Below, piece by piece: positions 32,460-47,400 of a stretch of 64,000 nucleotides of DNA (the first letter of the stretch is position 1; every line of letters starts with the position of its first letter). The DNA is from Dendrolimus kikuchii (taxonomy: Eukaryota > Arthropoda > Insecta > Lepidoptera > Lasiocampidae), in assembly GCA_019925095.2 (NCBI GenBank), contig CM034403.1:7941690-8005689 (forward strand), in the 5' to 3' direction. A model generated the notes under the pieces. That model did not search any database, was not told the DNA's origin, and worked only from the letters and a program-made list of their open reading frames with translations. The position numbers and the translations under genes are program-made.

Positions 32460-35400
32460 ATGTCCCAAGACGCTGAATTTATAATATCAGTACCGAGAGT
32501 TCGTATCTCCGAATTTTATAGCAAATACCTTAATCTAATTGAAACTTTTTACTATGTCACTTTGTCTAAGAATACGTCGTGTCTCACGAAAGATAAACCT
32601 GATTATGAATATTTCAACGTTGTGTTTAATTTGAGTCCAGCAGATGGAAACTTTAATCCCCAAGAAATTATTGGACGTATACAAGTAAGTGAAATGTATA
32701 AGTTAAGGTTTTATTTAAATTGATAAAGTTTCTTCTAATTTCATTGTAACAAAGAGAAATCGGTGTCGCATCGATGATCGCAAAGTAAACTTGATGATTT
32801 GTCAATTTTCTGTTTCTATTTTCATTGTAACTCACTGTTCGTATTCTTTTTGTATATGCATTGGTAGTAGACAATATTAAATATATGTTGTTAAATGATA
32901 TTAAATAAATGATATTAATTGTGGGCAATTATTTTGGAAAAATAGGTTTTATATTTTAGGGTAAATATGTGTTTAAAATATATGCCTAGTTTTTAAACTA
33001 CAAAAATAATTAGGTAATTTTGAAGACACTTTTTAGTGGCTTAAAGTTTAGCTAATTAAAACTTTTGCAATATATGTGTTAAGCAGAGATTAGATAAAAG
33101 AATCATTAGTGATAATAAAATTTGTGATTGCTATAAGATATATTTTATTTTATTACATTTTCCTGACTGATAACAATAATGTACTACTAATGCTTTAGTA
33201 GTTTATGAATTATTATTTTCTTTTATGATATCAGTATTATTTCAAAACTACCCATTAACCACTGCTTAGAAAAGGATTTTTTTTATAATCGGAGATACTA
33301 AAGCCATGGTAAGCTCGAGAATTAAATGCAGAACTGAACAGAATGTGATTCACTACCAGCTATCATTTACAAATTAAATTGAAAATATTATTTATATAGC
33401 AGTGAAGTAAAAACATATGAGGGCCAGAAGCAGCTACTTTCAGAGAATTACTTAGCAGTTTGGGTTTACATATTTACATGAGGCCGCAGCCTAAGGCAGC
33501 ATCATATTGGGACTCCAATTCAGATTAAAAATTGATTTAAAAATAGTTTGATCATGTATGTATAAAAAGACTGACTGAGCTGGTTGTGGCAATTACAAAA
33601 GGGATCTGGGAGAAGAAAGCTAGATAAAAGACCTAGGACAAACCTGAGCCTAGGTTTGGGGGTTCATCTTGTTATTTACAACTAATTTTTTTAGGATTTC
33701 AATATTTGCCAGTGAGTCTGCCGCATCATTTCCTCGGGATTCCAATACTTTATAATCGGCATTTATAAATATTGCTAGTACAGTGCAGGATCTCATAACT
33801 ACACTTTTAGGTGAAGTAATTTTTTTTTTTCAAAAATGTTACGTAACTAGTAATACTGGATAATATTTTGATGAAAAAACTAATTTCAACCAAAAATGTA
33901 GCTACAAGATCCTTCACTGATACTGAGGATATCTAGAGACAACTTTATAAAAATATATTTTTAAAATTTGAAGGGTAACCCTGAAAGAGAAATTTACAAA
34001 ATTGAACAATGAATGAGGTATCGCATGAAAAATATCTTTCAGCTCTTCAAATGATTTCTAATTCTTCTTATATCTTATTTTTTGAATATTACATTGTATG
34101 TGCAAAAAAATATCTAGACTCCTCTACTTACCCTATTCATAAGGAGCAAAATGTAAAAAAAAATATTCTGACTTAATCTGTAGAAATGGTTTCTTGCTGA
34201 AAGCAATAATGACTTGATGTCAATCATCAAATTCTTTGTTCATACTTACCAAATTACATCTGTAAACCATTTCTGAATCTGTTTTATTGATGACAGTCAG
34301 TCACAGCAAAATGAAGTTTGGATATTCCTGTTTAGTCAGGTCCTTACAGTGTATACATATCCTACACATTAGTGTGTTGTACACATATTGGTAATATTGG
34401 ATAGATTACTTTAATTTTAATTAATTTTTTATTGCCTGAAAAGGCAAACAGGTAGTAACAGAACTATGGAAGTTTGCAATACTGGGAGTGTTACAGACAT
34501 GTTGCCAGCATCTAAGAAATTTTATAACACCCTTCTTAAACCAATGTCTTGTCATGGCACAGAGGGAAAACCTCAGTGGAAATTTCCCTTCTGCTCATTG
34601 TTGATCATGACTGTTACAATATACATCATTCATTCAAAAATTGTCTAATTAGTTTAACTTGTCAGCTAGGAATTGAATTTAAACACATTTGCAATGACTC
34701 AATAGAGCATTGATTTTTTACAAATAATATCAGGCAGGAAATTCTAGTCAGATATTATTTGCTTTAGAAAGGTTATATTGCAAAGATTTGAACACTTAAT
34801 AACCATTAATAATAGGGCCAACAAATTATTCCATTGATTTGCAATTTACATGACTCGCATACCTTGAACAGAACAAGGCATGTAACATGACAAAAAATTA
34901 ATTATTTCATTAAAATTATTGTTTTTATATTTTATAGACTTGTATATTTGAACTTTAGCTCCGATATCATGTTTTTGTGCGTTTTTTATCTGTGCATCAG
35001 AAGCTAAAAGCGGGCCATCTGTCAATAAAAAAATTACTGTCACTAAGGTACTTGCAGATTTTAATAAACTTGGACTAACCATCCAAAAATACTAACAAAA
35101 CTGAAAATATTTGTAGACAAAAACATTATTGGTCTTGTTGGAATTATACATAGTATTGCATATATTATGTCCCTATAACCGAAATAGATTAAGACGGAAA
35201 TTATAGGTATTATGATTATATACAAGCCAAAAAATTATGTTCCTTGTTCAAAACAATAAATAACAGCCATTAAACTTTGATAATGTGTAAGTTAAGTGGG
35301 GACAGCAAAGATCTTTTCTAGTGTGATATATTTGTCTAGTTTTTAAGATTAACCAATACAATTGAATTAATTTTAGGTTTTTTTCTGAGCCAATTTAGAA

Positions 35401-38400
35401 GTAATAAAGTGGAAAGATCTTTTCTAGTGTGATATATTTGTCTAGTTTTTAAGATTAACCAATACAATTGAATTAATTTTAGGTTTTTTTCTGAGCCAAT
35501 TTAGAAGTAATAAAGTGGGTGTTTTGTTGTTGGTTTTTTCCGGGTTTGTTATTCATATTCATTATATCGAAGTGATCGTCTGTGACACCCGTGCAACGAA
35601 TGTTGGTCGGATGCGAAGAAATCTTAACGATATTCGTGTAGTGACAGAGGTCAACGATGTGGTGCGCGATTTGTTTGGGGGCCGCCTGTCGTGGCCGGGT
35701 GCGGGTGCAGTGGGCGGCTGGGCGCGCAACCCGGATCTCGCGGTGCCCCGCTTCCCCTTCACTGAACGCGCCGCCGGCCGCGAGGAGTGTGGAGGTGTGC
35801 ATGCGCTCGCCTCGCTTGCTTTGCGTTTGCGCCACATGCTACCCAGGCTCACCAGTAGTCTTGCCGCGAAGCACACCGCGCCCGCACATGCGCCAGGTGC
35901 CATGCGACGCGCGCACGCATTCATACAATATTATGTACGCGGTAGACAACTCCCAGGTGAGCGCGAAACATAACCTCCAGCCTGGACACCTGTCCATAGC
36001 AAACGTTGTGCATCCGAGCAACTTCGCGTCACGGATGTTGGCATTCCGCAAATTTCTCAGTGGTTCGCGGTTTTTGCGTACATCGCATTGTAATGATGTT
36101 CATTCACGATCGGCTGATATAACGATCCCGGAAGTAGAGCCGGTTCGTTAACGTCATATGGGTATGCTAATTACTGTAGACTGTATCAAACATCGGTACA
36201 TAAAGTGTATAGGATTGGTTCCGAGATAAGATACGCTCGGGTGAGTGAGATAATGTATTTCGGGGACATCCGTGTCTGAATTGCGGGTATGTGCTATTAT
36301 TTAGCTAATGTGCTCGTAATGAAGGCTCTATAATTCTTGAATTGTATTGAGTCTTTAAGACATCCTAACTTGTATGTTATGACCTCATTTGTCATCAAAC
36401 TCATTACAGCTACTGCCGTTCTTTAGAGATGCTGTTTTTGTCCTAGCTAGTGAAAGAAATGAAAAGTTTTAATTGATGATCTTGTCATCATGTTTGCTGT
36501 CTAGCTTCGCAACTCTGGCACTGCTTGAATATAGCGGGTACTTTCACTTGGAATCTAAGAGTACTAGTTTATATTCATTTGTAAAACCGCATCAGTTCAC
36601 GGATTTCAATTTTGTGTGCACTCTATGTTTATGTTTCTAGGAATCTCATTTCTTGTGTAAATTTACTTGAAGCTCTTGTTATTGTTGTTTATACGTTTTA
36701 GGATCTATAATCTGTTATACTGGCTCAATGACTGTTATCAGTTACATTAGCTTCCTTATTGAATACGTCATCTTTATTTAGATCTTTCATTGTTTCGCTT
36801 CACTGATTAAGTGTCTGTATCACTACGTACCTGTTGGTGTAGTCGAGCGAAGGTTACGTGTGATACACGCAATCACGGATGTTTCGCAAGTAAACAACCA
36901 GATAGAATACAAAAGACGTCACTTTCGTTTTTTTTCGTTCTACTATTGATATATTGGGAAGCTAAAATGCCCTCGAATAAAAACGTGTGTCTGGGGAATA
37001 CCTTTAATTGCTTCCACGGTCAACAATTAATTACAACGCTATTTGTCACGTCATCTTAACTTATTTAGTTATAAAAAAACATTATCCAAGTGTGTGCGAA
37101 TCCACGTATAGTGAAAGGTTCTGCAGTGACCAACATCCAGTTTTCGGTATTTGGTAATAATAAAAACAAAACCGACCTCAAACTAAAGCAAAAAACAAAT
37201 TAATAACAACATAAAACAACAACAAATTTTCAATATATAGTATTTTTTATGTTTTACTTCGCATCGACTTCACTATATTGTAGAAATAAGTCGGTTACAT
37301 ATGTAACCGACTTATTTCTACAATATAGTATTATTTGCTTTTTAGTTTGTAGTCCGTTTTGTTTGTGTTAAAAAAAAACTTAATTGCGCAAGCACTTGAA
37401 TTGCTTTAGAAAAAATATATATTAAGTGCCTGTAGAAATTTATACTGCTACTATCTCATTATTCGGTGTGGACACTCGTCGACAAGGGTTGTTCTCGATT
37501 TCCCTACGATACAGATCCAGATCCTGACTAGGTGACCGTCGGACGACCTCGAGTATATACACTTATGAATTAAGAAAAAAAATGAAAATCGGTTTACAAT
37601 TGACGGAAAGATCGAGTAACATACGCATAAAAAAAACATACAGATAAATTGAGAACGTCCTCCTTTTGGAAGTCGGTTAAAAAAAGCAATTAACCAAATA
37701 TTGTATATATATATATATATTATTTCAGGAGATCAGCAGACAGGCAGACGGCCCACTTTCCATCAAGCGGTTACCATCGCCTATGGACATTTACAACAGC
37801 AAAGTTGCTATAAATGCGCTGCTGCTCTCTAAAGGGAAACTGGAACCTGGTCACTAATGGAACACAACTCAAGGTTGTTATGGCGACATACATTAGACCA
37901 GGGGTGGTAGCCATCCAGTCAGGCAAATGCCCTACCACCTGGCTGTGGGTTGTTAAGTCGCCTCTTACGACAGGCTGCCCGGCCGCAGGAAAATGTATTC
38001 TTTCTCCGTTCCTGCACGGATAAAAATATATATATGTATATGTATACATATAATATATATATATATATATGGGAAAATTGTATAAGGGTTATAGATTTTT
38101 ATTTACTAGTAGTTTTGGCAGACGTTGTCCTGAATAAGTAAAATCCTGAACCCGATCCCAGCGCCACCTACCGGGTCTAATTTTGAATCTAAACCATTCT
38201 TGGACTCAAAACACATTTTTTTACACCGTGGGTTATATTATTGTAGTTCTAGTAGGGTCCCTAATTGTTCATGTAATAAATATAGCCTATATTACTCTGG
38301 GATAATGTAGCATTCTAATGGTGAAAGAATTTTTGAAATCGATCCGATATAGTTTTTGAGTTTATTCGTTACAAACATACAAATCTTTCTTTATAGTACA

Positions 38401-41400
38401 TACATACATACATAACTTCACGCCAGTTCCCTTGCGGGGTAGGCACGAACAACAGAGCGCCATTTAGGCCCATTCTTACACACCTCACTTGCTTCTTTGA
38501 CATTCATAACTCTTGTCATGCACACTCGTCTGTTCTTAAGGCTCCTGACATCACCCTCCGCTAGTACACGATCAATTTGATCATGGAAGGTGTGTCGTGG
38601 CCTTCCACGACTTCTGCATCCATCCACTTTTGCATTGTATATCTGTTTAGTCATTCTTTCCACATGCCCGAACCACCGGAGCATTCCATTCTTTATAGTA
38701 TTAGTATAAATTGCTATACAACCCTACTAAATACTTCAATCTTTGTATAAAGCGACATAACAGAGAAATGGATAGTCAAATCACCTGTTTTAACATCTCA
38801 CAAAACGTCAAAACCTGATAGATTTTGTACGAGCATACTTAATTATGACTTCATAAGTAGGTACAAGTAAAAGGAGTCCAACAACTCACTAATTACACAT
38901 GTCCACAACAAAAAAATATTATATGTGCTGGGTGTCAGACTATGATGTTCTAGCATATCTTTTCCCGCTGAATACGAATCTGAAGTCAGAAGTGGGGATC
39001 AATATGCAAATAATCGAGAAAAAACCAATAAAATATCGCGGTCTCGTTTTTGAGTAGCGGGATGGATTTTGGAGTGTTCTCGATTATTTTCTCATTTAGC
39101 CCCAATTCTGATCTCAAATTCGTGTTCAGTGGGAAAAATTACGCCAAAAAATCATAGTCTGACATCTAGCACACAATTTATTTTTTTGCGGACCTTTTTT
39201 TTTTATTGCAGGAGATCAGCAGACAGGCAGAGGACCCACTTGATGGAAAGCGGTTACTATCGCCTATGGACATTTGCAACACCAAAGTTGCTACAAATGC
39301 GCTGCTGCTCTCTTATGGGAGACTGGAACCTGGTCACTATTTTTTTATTTTTTATTGCAGGAGTTCAGCAGACAGGCAGACGGCCCACTTAATGAAAAGC
39401 GGTTACCATCGTCTATAGACATTTGCAACACTAAAGATGCTACAAATGCGCTGCTGCTCTCTTAAGGGTCACTGGAACCTGGTCACTAATGCCGGAACAC
39501 AACTCAAGGTTGTTATGGCGACATGCTTTAGACCAGGGGTGGTAGCCATCCAGTCGGGCAAATGCCCCACCACCTGGCTGTGGGTTGTTAAGTCGCCTCT
39601 TACAACAGGCCGCCCGGCCGCAGGAAATTGTATTCTTTCTCCGTTCCTGCACGGATGATACCGGACTAATGCCGGAATACAACTCAAGGTTGTTATGGCG
39701 ACATACTTTAGACCAGGGGTGGTAGCCATCCAGTCCAGAAACCTGTTGTTGTTAATAAGTAATTAAAATAATTTCTGTCATCTTATTTACTAGTTTTATG
39801 ATAAGATGTTATTTTAACTCCTGTTCTTTTGTATGCAACAATATTTATTGTAATATCTCTGCATCCTTATTTTATTAAAAAACTAAGATTTCACCGCGGC
39901 TTTATCTGAAGTTCTTAGGTTTCGCATTCCGCAATAGTATACTCGTATTTTTAATCTTCAGCTGCGTTCACTAAAATGTCATTATATCAAATCTTTCAAA
40001 ATTACTTCATATCAAAGCTCGTGAATGAGAAGCAAATAAACTCAATTTCAGATTTATGTATAAATATGGGTATGTAAAGGATATGACCGCGGTTTCTTAT
40101 TGGCAAAGTTGAAATAAATTAATAGGTTGATAAAAAGAGTGGCGTAACAACCTTTTGTACGTTCCTACGTATCAAGATATCAACTTGTATCCGGTATGAT
40201 ATTGTTTGATAAAATATATTTATCATTAAACATGCTACACAGCTTTATAGCATTAATTTATAACGATCTGTTGTACATTTTACATAGTATACTTATTTAT
40301 AAGCCAACGATGGATTTTATTTTACACTCGACAGGCACCAAGTTGGGTAACGGCTTGTAAACCCAAGATATATTTTTTTAGAAAAATAGCTATGACACAG
40401 TAGTTAGTATATACACAGGCGGAAGGGTAATAAGGCTCATGTTTTTTGCCAAAGAGGCTACGGAACCTTAATAATTAGAATATCAAATTTAACGACGGTA
40501 ATTTTAGAATGGTAATTTTGTCAAAGTGTTTAGTTTAATTCGATAATTATGAATTTTATTAATAGTGGGATATATAATATTAATTAATTATTCACCATCT
40601 TCATCAGTCGATAGATCGGCCCCACTGTAGAATAATTATGTCCTGACCTCTTCCAAAATATACGATTAAGGCCGATCTATTATAGTTTTTCGTTTTAATA
40701 GTTACCTCTTTCTAATACTATGTCAAATGCTTTGTGTACAACCCACTACCCGCGTATAAGTATATATAGTGAAGTAGCCAAATACCCCGGTGATCCTTCA
40801 TTTCTAGCCAATGGATAGTTTAACACAGTGCCAGAGCTGGTATAATGGGCCGAAGTAATAGCTTTCGAACTACCTTTCTGTTACAACGCAGTAAGATCTT
40901 TTGCCATGTTGGCCTTGGTGTATGAGTATATGACGATTCACGAGGAAGCTTTAAGTCCTCGACGGCCTTCATCTACAACCAACTAGTCTCACATTAAGCC
41001 TGCAAATTGTTCGCTGGTAATTGTAAATTTTATTGCTGTCATTGGGTGGAATACGACTGCGCGTCCTTGTCACGGTGACCTTGGTGTATGTCACGACCAA
41101 CGAAGATGCCCGTTGTACCCTCGAGGACCTTCACCTGAAACAGCATGGATAAATAATATTCGGCCTGTAGATTGTTCGCTATTAATTATGCCATCAGTTC
41201 AGACGAACAAACTAGGTAGACCGAGCCGCGAGCTCTCACAGTTAACCTGGCTAAAGGAAGTTGAAATGCGTTACGAGAACTTAGCATTAAATAACCAAAG
41301 TAATATGGACAAGGGTGGAATAGTTTCCAGTGGATACATTACTATTAACTACACAGACGCAAAATACGTGTATACTACAAAATTTTACGCTCGCAGTTTA

Positions 41401-44400
41401 AAAAACGCTTTATTTCATTTAACGCTTTCGTTTACCTAGTTTCCGCCTATACTTTTAGTCGTTCGTCTGAGGCTATTAGCTAATTCTTAGAACTTTATAA
41501 TAGTCATTGGGCACGTGCGCTACACCTGTGCCCCCTTGTTACGGTGGCCTTAGTGTGTATTGACGAAGGTGCGTTAGTCCTTACCCTGTGGCTGGCATTG
41601 CAACGATGGAAGCGGTGCGCCCACACCTGTTGTGATGGCTCTCACGGAAACGCGGGACCCTGACCTTCAGGATGACGCAGATACTTACCGAGCATGGGTG
41701 CTTCGATAAGTATCTGAATCATATCGTGGGCTGCCTGCCTTCACCCCAATGTCGCCAGTGTGGCGCACAAGACACGGCGTTTCATACGCTAGTCGAGTGC
41801 GCAGCATGTGTACCACAGAGGTTTGAACTCGAGACAATAGTAGGTCTGATCGATTCGCTCGGCAGTCTGGTGCAAGTCATGCTGCAGAGCGATGATCATT
41901 GGGTGGGTGCGTCCAATTTCTGCGAGGCTGTAATGTCTCAAAAGGAGGCCGCAGAACGGGATAGGGAGCGAGGCATAAGTGCGCATGCGTGTCGCGGGTA
42001 CCGACGTCAGTCGGGGTCCCGGAGGCGCAGATATGCGCATGACTTCCCTCCTTGAAAATACAAGTGCAGGGGCCCTCTAGCATCTAGGGAGCAGAGGAGT
42101 CTTCACGCCTGTTGATGAAGTGAGTTTGCCTCTCCCGGGGCATTCTCAAGCACTGATGCGCTAGGATTAGCGTGGGCGTAACTACGTTCTAAGTCTCACG
42201 CTCCTCCTGCCATAAGCGCGGGGCACATGGGAGGAGCGTGGTTTTAGTGGAGTATTGAATTGGTTGGAAGGTTGGTCGAGCCTCCACACAAGCCGGTCGA
42301 TTAGTGCTTGGATTGCCCCCAGGGGAATGCCTCCATAATCGACTATGGTCTAATCCCTAGCAAAGGACCCGGTACTGTGCGTAATGCATTTCCCCCGCCT
42401 TAAGAAAAAAAGGCGCGTTACTCCTTGGTGGCCGTCATCTGGAATTGCGTAACCACATACTGACCTGCATGATGATTGTTCGCTCCTAGTAACAAGCTTA
42501 TTTGTGGATTTTTATTACTGTCCTGGATACGGTAAAAATCTAAGAAGCTGCATTACATGCATTATTTTACCTATTATTGATTAAAACAAAATTGTACTAA
42601 GAAATTTAATTAAATGTTTTCAAGACTTGTTTAGGTACATATATATACACTTAATATTTGAGTCCGTGTTACGCACAGTCACTTATTTTAATGCTTAAAT
42701 AAATAACTACATAAAACAGGAGATTACCTAATAATACCAAATTTAGAAAAAAATCATAGATAACCAATTTTCATCAGATGTTTGTTGCCATTTCCGACGT
42801 GTTACCGCGTGCCGAAATCTACGTTTTGAGATCAAAGTAAAACAAAGCCACACCGAGGGTCATCTGCAAGGTTTGAAGTAATACAACTCTGTTTTAATTC
42901 TTAATTTAAAATCAGGCAATATATATATCGTTATAACATTGTACTTCATAGAAAGTGATTATTCTTTTTCATGGTAGGTAAGCGTGGCTTGTACTCGAGC
43001 AATGGGAGATGAATATGCTGATGTGAATGTGTAAAAGCTACCACGTTAGTAATTCCCTTATCCGGAGCAACTTTCATTTCCAATAAAAAAGGAAAAGAAT
43101 AAAAAGATAAAAACCCCGAAACAACATAAATAAGGCCGGATAGTATTACGAATTACGAGCATAACAATTAATATCTAAGTTTTAGATGAGATAGATAAAA
43201 CAATGTATGTATATTTGTTATTATCTTTTTAGTAGGAAGTTACTTATCCCAAAATTAACATGCAAAATGTAAATAGGTATGTTATTGTATCTAATCATGG
43301 GAAGGAATACTAAGACTGATCAATTGCAGTATTTTAATGTATTAGCTTTATGTTTAGTTCCACTTAGTTCGTTAGATATCACTAGTATGGATTTGACATA
43401 ATTTATTGTACACCCGTAAGCCCTGTGGAATAATCGATTTAGAATTTGTGACAATTAAATATTTGTTTAAATTAGAAGTTGAAAAGAAATTTGTTAAATT
43501 TTTTGGTCTAAAAATACGTTTTAAATTAAATAATAAAGCGTTGATAGAGAGATTTATTGGTATTCTAGCAAAAGATGAGAGTATAATGACTTGTAGGACC
43601 CTTCAGTCATGTAGGAATCAAGTTAGACTTTGAGATAGGTACGCAATATACATACTTACACTAATTTATAAATTTAATTCATATATATAAAAAATATATA
43701 TATAATAATATGTACGTATATACAAAATAATTTAAATAAATATATGTGTTAACATTATATGTGACAAGCATTTTATATATTACAATAGATAAATAAGTAA
43801 ATGTTTAATATATTAGACATATTTATTTAGAGACAGATAGTACTTTCTAAGTGAGTTCCGAAATGTCGGTAATGTTTTGGCCTCTCTGACAGTAAGAGGC
43901 AACGCATTCCAGAGTTTGACAGCCTGCACTGTGAAAGAGTTATCATAAAAGGATGAAGTGTGTGCAGGTGTCAGGAGTCTACGGTATGTATCTGTGCGCA
44001 AATTGTGAGAAGTGGAGAGGCGAAGGAATTCAAAACGTTCCTTAAGGTAAGGAGGACTATTAGGATTGAATAGTATATTATAAAGGAGACTTAGAATGTG
44101 AGTATTCCGGCGAAAACGAATGGGAAGCCACTTGAGCTTCATACGAAATTCAGAAACATGGTCATATTTTCGCAAACCAAATATGAACCTGATACAGAAA
44201 TTCTGAAGTCGCTCAAGTTTATTTAGCTGTTCTGAGGTTATGTCTAGATAGCAGGCGTCAGCATAATCCAATATGGGAAGTAGGAGGGACTCTGCAAGCA
44301 TAATTTTGGTGGCAGTGGGCAGAAAGTTTCTCAGTCTTCTAAGAGACCTAGACGATAGAAAAACTCTACGACTCAATTCGGATATGTGAGGCTTCCAAGA

Positions 44401-47400
44401 CAGTTCACTATCGATGACTATTCCCAAGTTTTTAACTGTTTCGCTCAAAGGGATAGATGTACCGTCGAAGACAACCTTCGGTAAAGCTGGCCAGTTTACT
44501 TTAGCTCTCATTCTTGGGCTACCGATGACTATCACTTGAGACTTTTGAGGGTTTACTGCAAGACCAAACATTGTACTCCAATGATGTATGTATTTCAAAT
44601 CTAAATTAATTTGGTCAACAGCATTAGATAAGTCATCTGCCGCAGCTTGGGTGTAGATTTGTAAGTCGTCTGCATAGAGGTGATAGGATGAAGTCAGATG
44701 ATCGGAAATGGAGTTAATGAACACAGCAAACAAAAGAGGAGATAAAACGCCGCCCTGCGGAACGCCGGCAGTTAAATCGCACCACGACGAAAAATCGTCA
44801 TCAACACGAACCCGCTGCCGGCGTCCATGCAGGTAACTGTGAAACCAGTCTATTACTGTTGGAGATATGTTAAGATTGCGAAAAATTCCGAGCAAAATAT
44901 CATAGTCAACATTGTTGAAGGCACTGCTAAAGTCTAGCAGCGATAGTATAGTCAACTTACCATTTTCCATCCCATAACGGATGTCATCAGTAATTTTTAA
45001 TAAAGCTGTTACTGTGCTGTGACCTGCACGGAACCCGGATTGATAAGGATTTAATAATAAATTTTGACTGAGGAAGGTACTTAGAATAACCTGTGCCTCT
45101 TTCCATGCAACTGGAAAGATGCCACTGGTTAATGAGGAATTAAATATATGGGTGATAATAGGATTGATGACATCTAGGATAGGGATAATCATATTACGGC
45201 TAATACCATCGCTGCCGACTGCATTTGAAGAAATCGAATTAATAGCGATCTTAACATCACAATCAGATAATGGACTAAGAAAAAAAGAAGAATGTGAAGG
45301 AGTTGGAACAGAAGAAAGATTTTTCAGTGTATTCGACTTTATAGTATTGTCAAAGCTTGAAACGGATGAGAAATGTTGATTGAGGTTATCAATGTTGAAG
45401 TTTTTTGGGACAGTATTTTGGACTGACTTACCAACTCCCAACGATTTTAAAAATTTCCATATCTTAGACGGATTATCATTGTCAACTGATTCATGAATGT
45501 ACCGGCGTTGTGCGTCCCTACACACTCTATTACAGCGATTACGAATAGTTATAAAAGTCAATTTATTGTCGATGGATACTTTATATTTGGTCTTGGCCAA
45601 AGATTTTTTGTGAATAAGTTTCTTGATGTCATCGGTAAGCCACGGTGCAGGAAGATGCTTAATTTTAACTCGTCGCATGGGTGCATGTGAGTCATACAGT
45701 TTCAATAGAATTTCATTAAATACATTCACCTTTTTATCAGTAGTAACTGCATTGTAGACCCTCGACCAATCCGAGTCACGACAGTCCTTGAGTAGATTAT
45801 CCGAATTAATACCACCAAAATTACGTTGCAGGATAATTTTAGGCTTGGCTTTTGGCGGACGAATATTATACGAAAGAAAAATCAGGTCATGATATGAGAA
45901 AGCGTCCGCTGGGCACTGACCATGTGTGACGACGTGTGGGAGGGAAGATACAAGAATCAAATCTAAAAGAGAAGGAATAGAATTAGGAAAACAATGAGTC
46001 GCTTTCAGCGGAAGGATGGTCAGGCCTGAAGCTGTAACTAGGGACTCGAGGGAAGTACTACGTTGATCACGCTTAAGAAGACATGTGTTGAAATCACCCA
46101 TAATAATAGTGTGATTATAAATAGGAGCTATATTTTCTAGAAGATTTTCGAATGATGTGAAGTAATTTATTCTAAGGGAAGGGCTATAAAACACACCAAC
46201 CAGTACCTTTGTTGAACATAGTTCCACCTCAATGAACAGGTGTTCACCAGCATCAGGCGGAGGAGGCTGTGGAGACATGCTATTTCATATTAGACATAAA
46301 AAAATAGAAAACTTAACTTATTATAATTTTTATATATCTCGATGATTATGTTCAAATATCAAAGTATTTATTATTTGTGTCCATTTTTGTCTTTTGAAAC
46401 GAATGTGTATGCGTCTTAAGGGTACCGATTATAATAGAGGAGACGGTAAAGATCGGCTTACATCCATCTGATAACCAGAGAAGACATTTTTTTTTTTATC
46501 AAATTATATTGATTTATAAACACGCTGATGATAGGTTGCCAATCGAAAAGTGGTCATGGCTATTTTTAATTACTTTTTTTTCCTAACCTTTTCACTTTTT
46601 GATAACTGAACAAATTTAGTTTAAACTGATAGTTTTTAACATGGAGAATATGCCTTGATAGGCTTGCCTACTTATTTCTGTTCATGGCTACCTGGCAAGC
46701 AGGTATGAACAGTAAGTCAATATAGGTACTACACCGTTCTGTTAACTTGTTCAACGTTACGTTACGTACGTCTCAACGTTGTTGAGAATGACAAATTAAT
46801 TATAAAAATAACTTACCTTACCTGTAAAAACCCGTTCATGAAATATTATTGTCATGCTCTGAAGACTTGAAAAATAGCCATGAACACTTTTTGATTGGCA
46901 AGCTATCATAGGCGTGTTTCCAAATCAATATAATTTGTCAAAAAATATGTCTCATCTGGTTATCAGATGGGTGAAGGTCGATCTTCAGCTTCTCTTAGAA
47001 TATTATTGTTTCAAAAAATATATCAATTTAGTGTTAAATAACGTTTATGAAGCATGCTGACGATAAGTTTTTCTCATAAATATTTTTAAAGATTTTTTTT
47101 AATCGGCAGACGAATACACTTATTGTATATCCCCAAATTAAGCAAGTTACGCTTGTGTTATGGGTAATATACAACGGACTACTCTGGGGCCGATGACAAA
47201 ATACGTTTCCGAAATTTACTATACCAGGAATCGAACCCAGAGTCTCTGCGTTGCAGTGAGATAGGCCGGTAAAGGCTTAGCCCGCTCAACCACAGAGGCC
47301 GTCAAAGATAATCTCTGCACTAAGTTAATGCTAATAACTCTTTATTGTAGAGCTGTGTAAATCATAACTATAATGACGGACAAATTACACTTGATCTGAA

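Noticed and set aside
35479..36151. Four overlapping open frames of 118-164 codons on both strands of the GC-rich island
   Set aside because: Open frames on both strands are expected in GC-rich DNA, where stops are rare. Only the short ATG-to-donor reading at 35933-35956 fits the gene.
47240..47305. tRNA gene on the minus strand
   Set aside because: Same reason: it is the head of a SINE that also occurs at 23755-23992.
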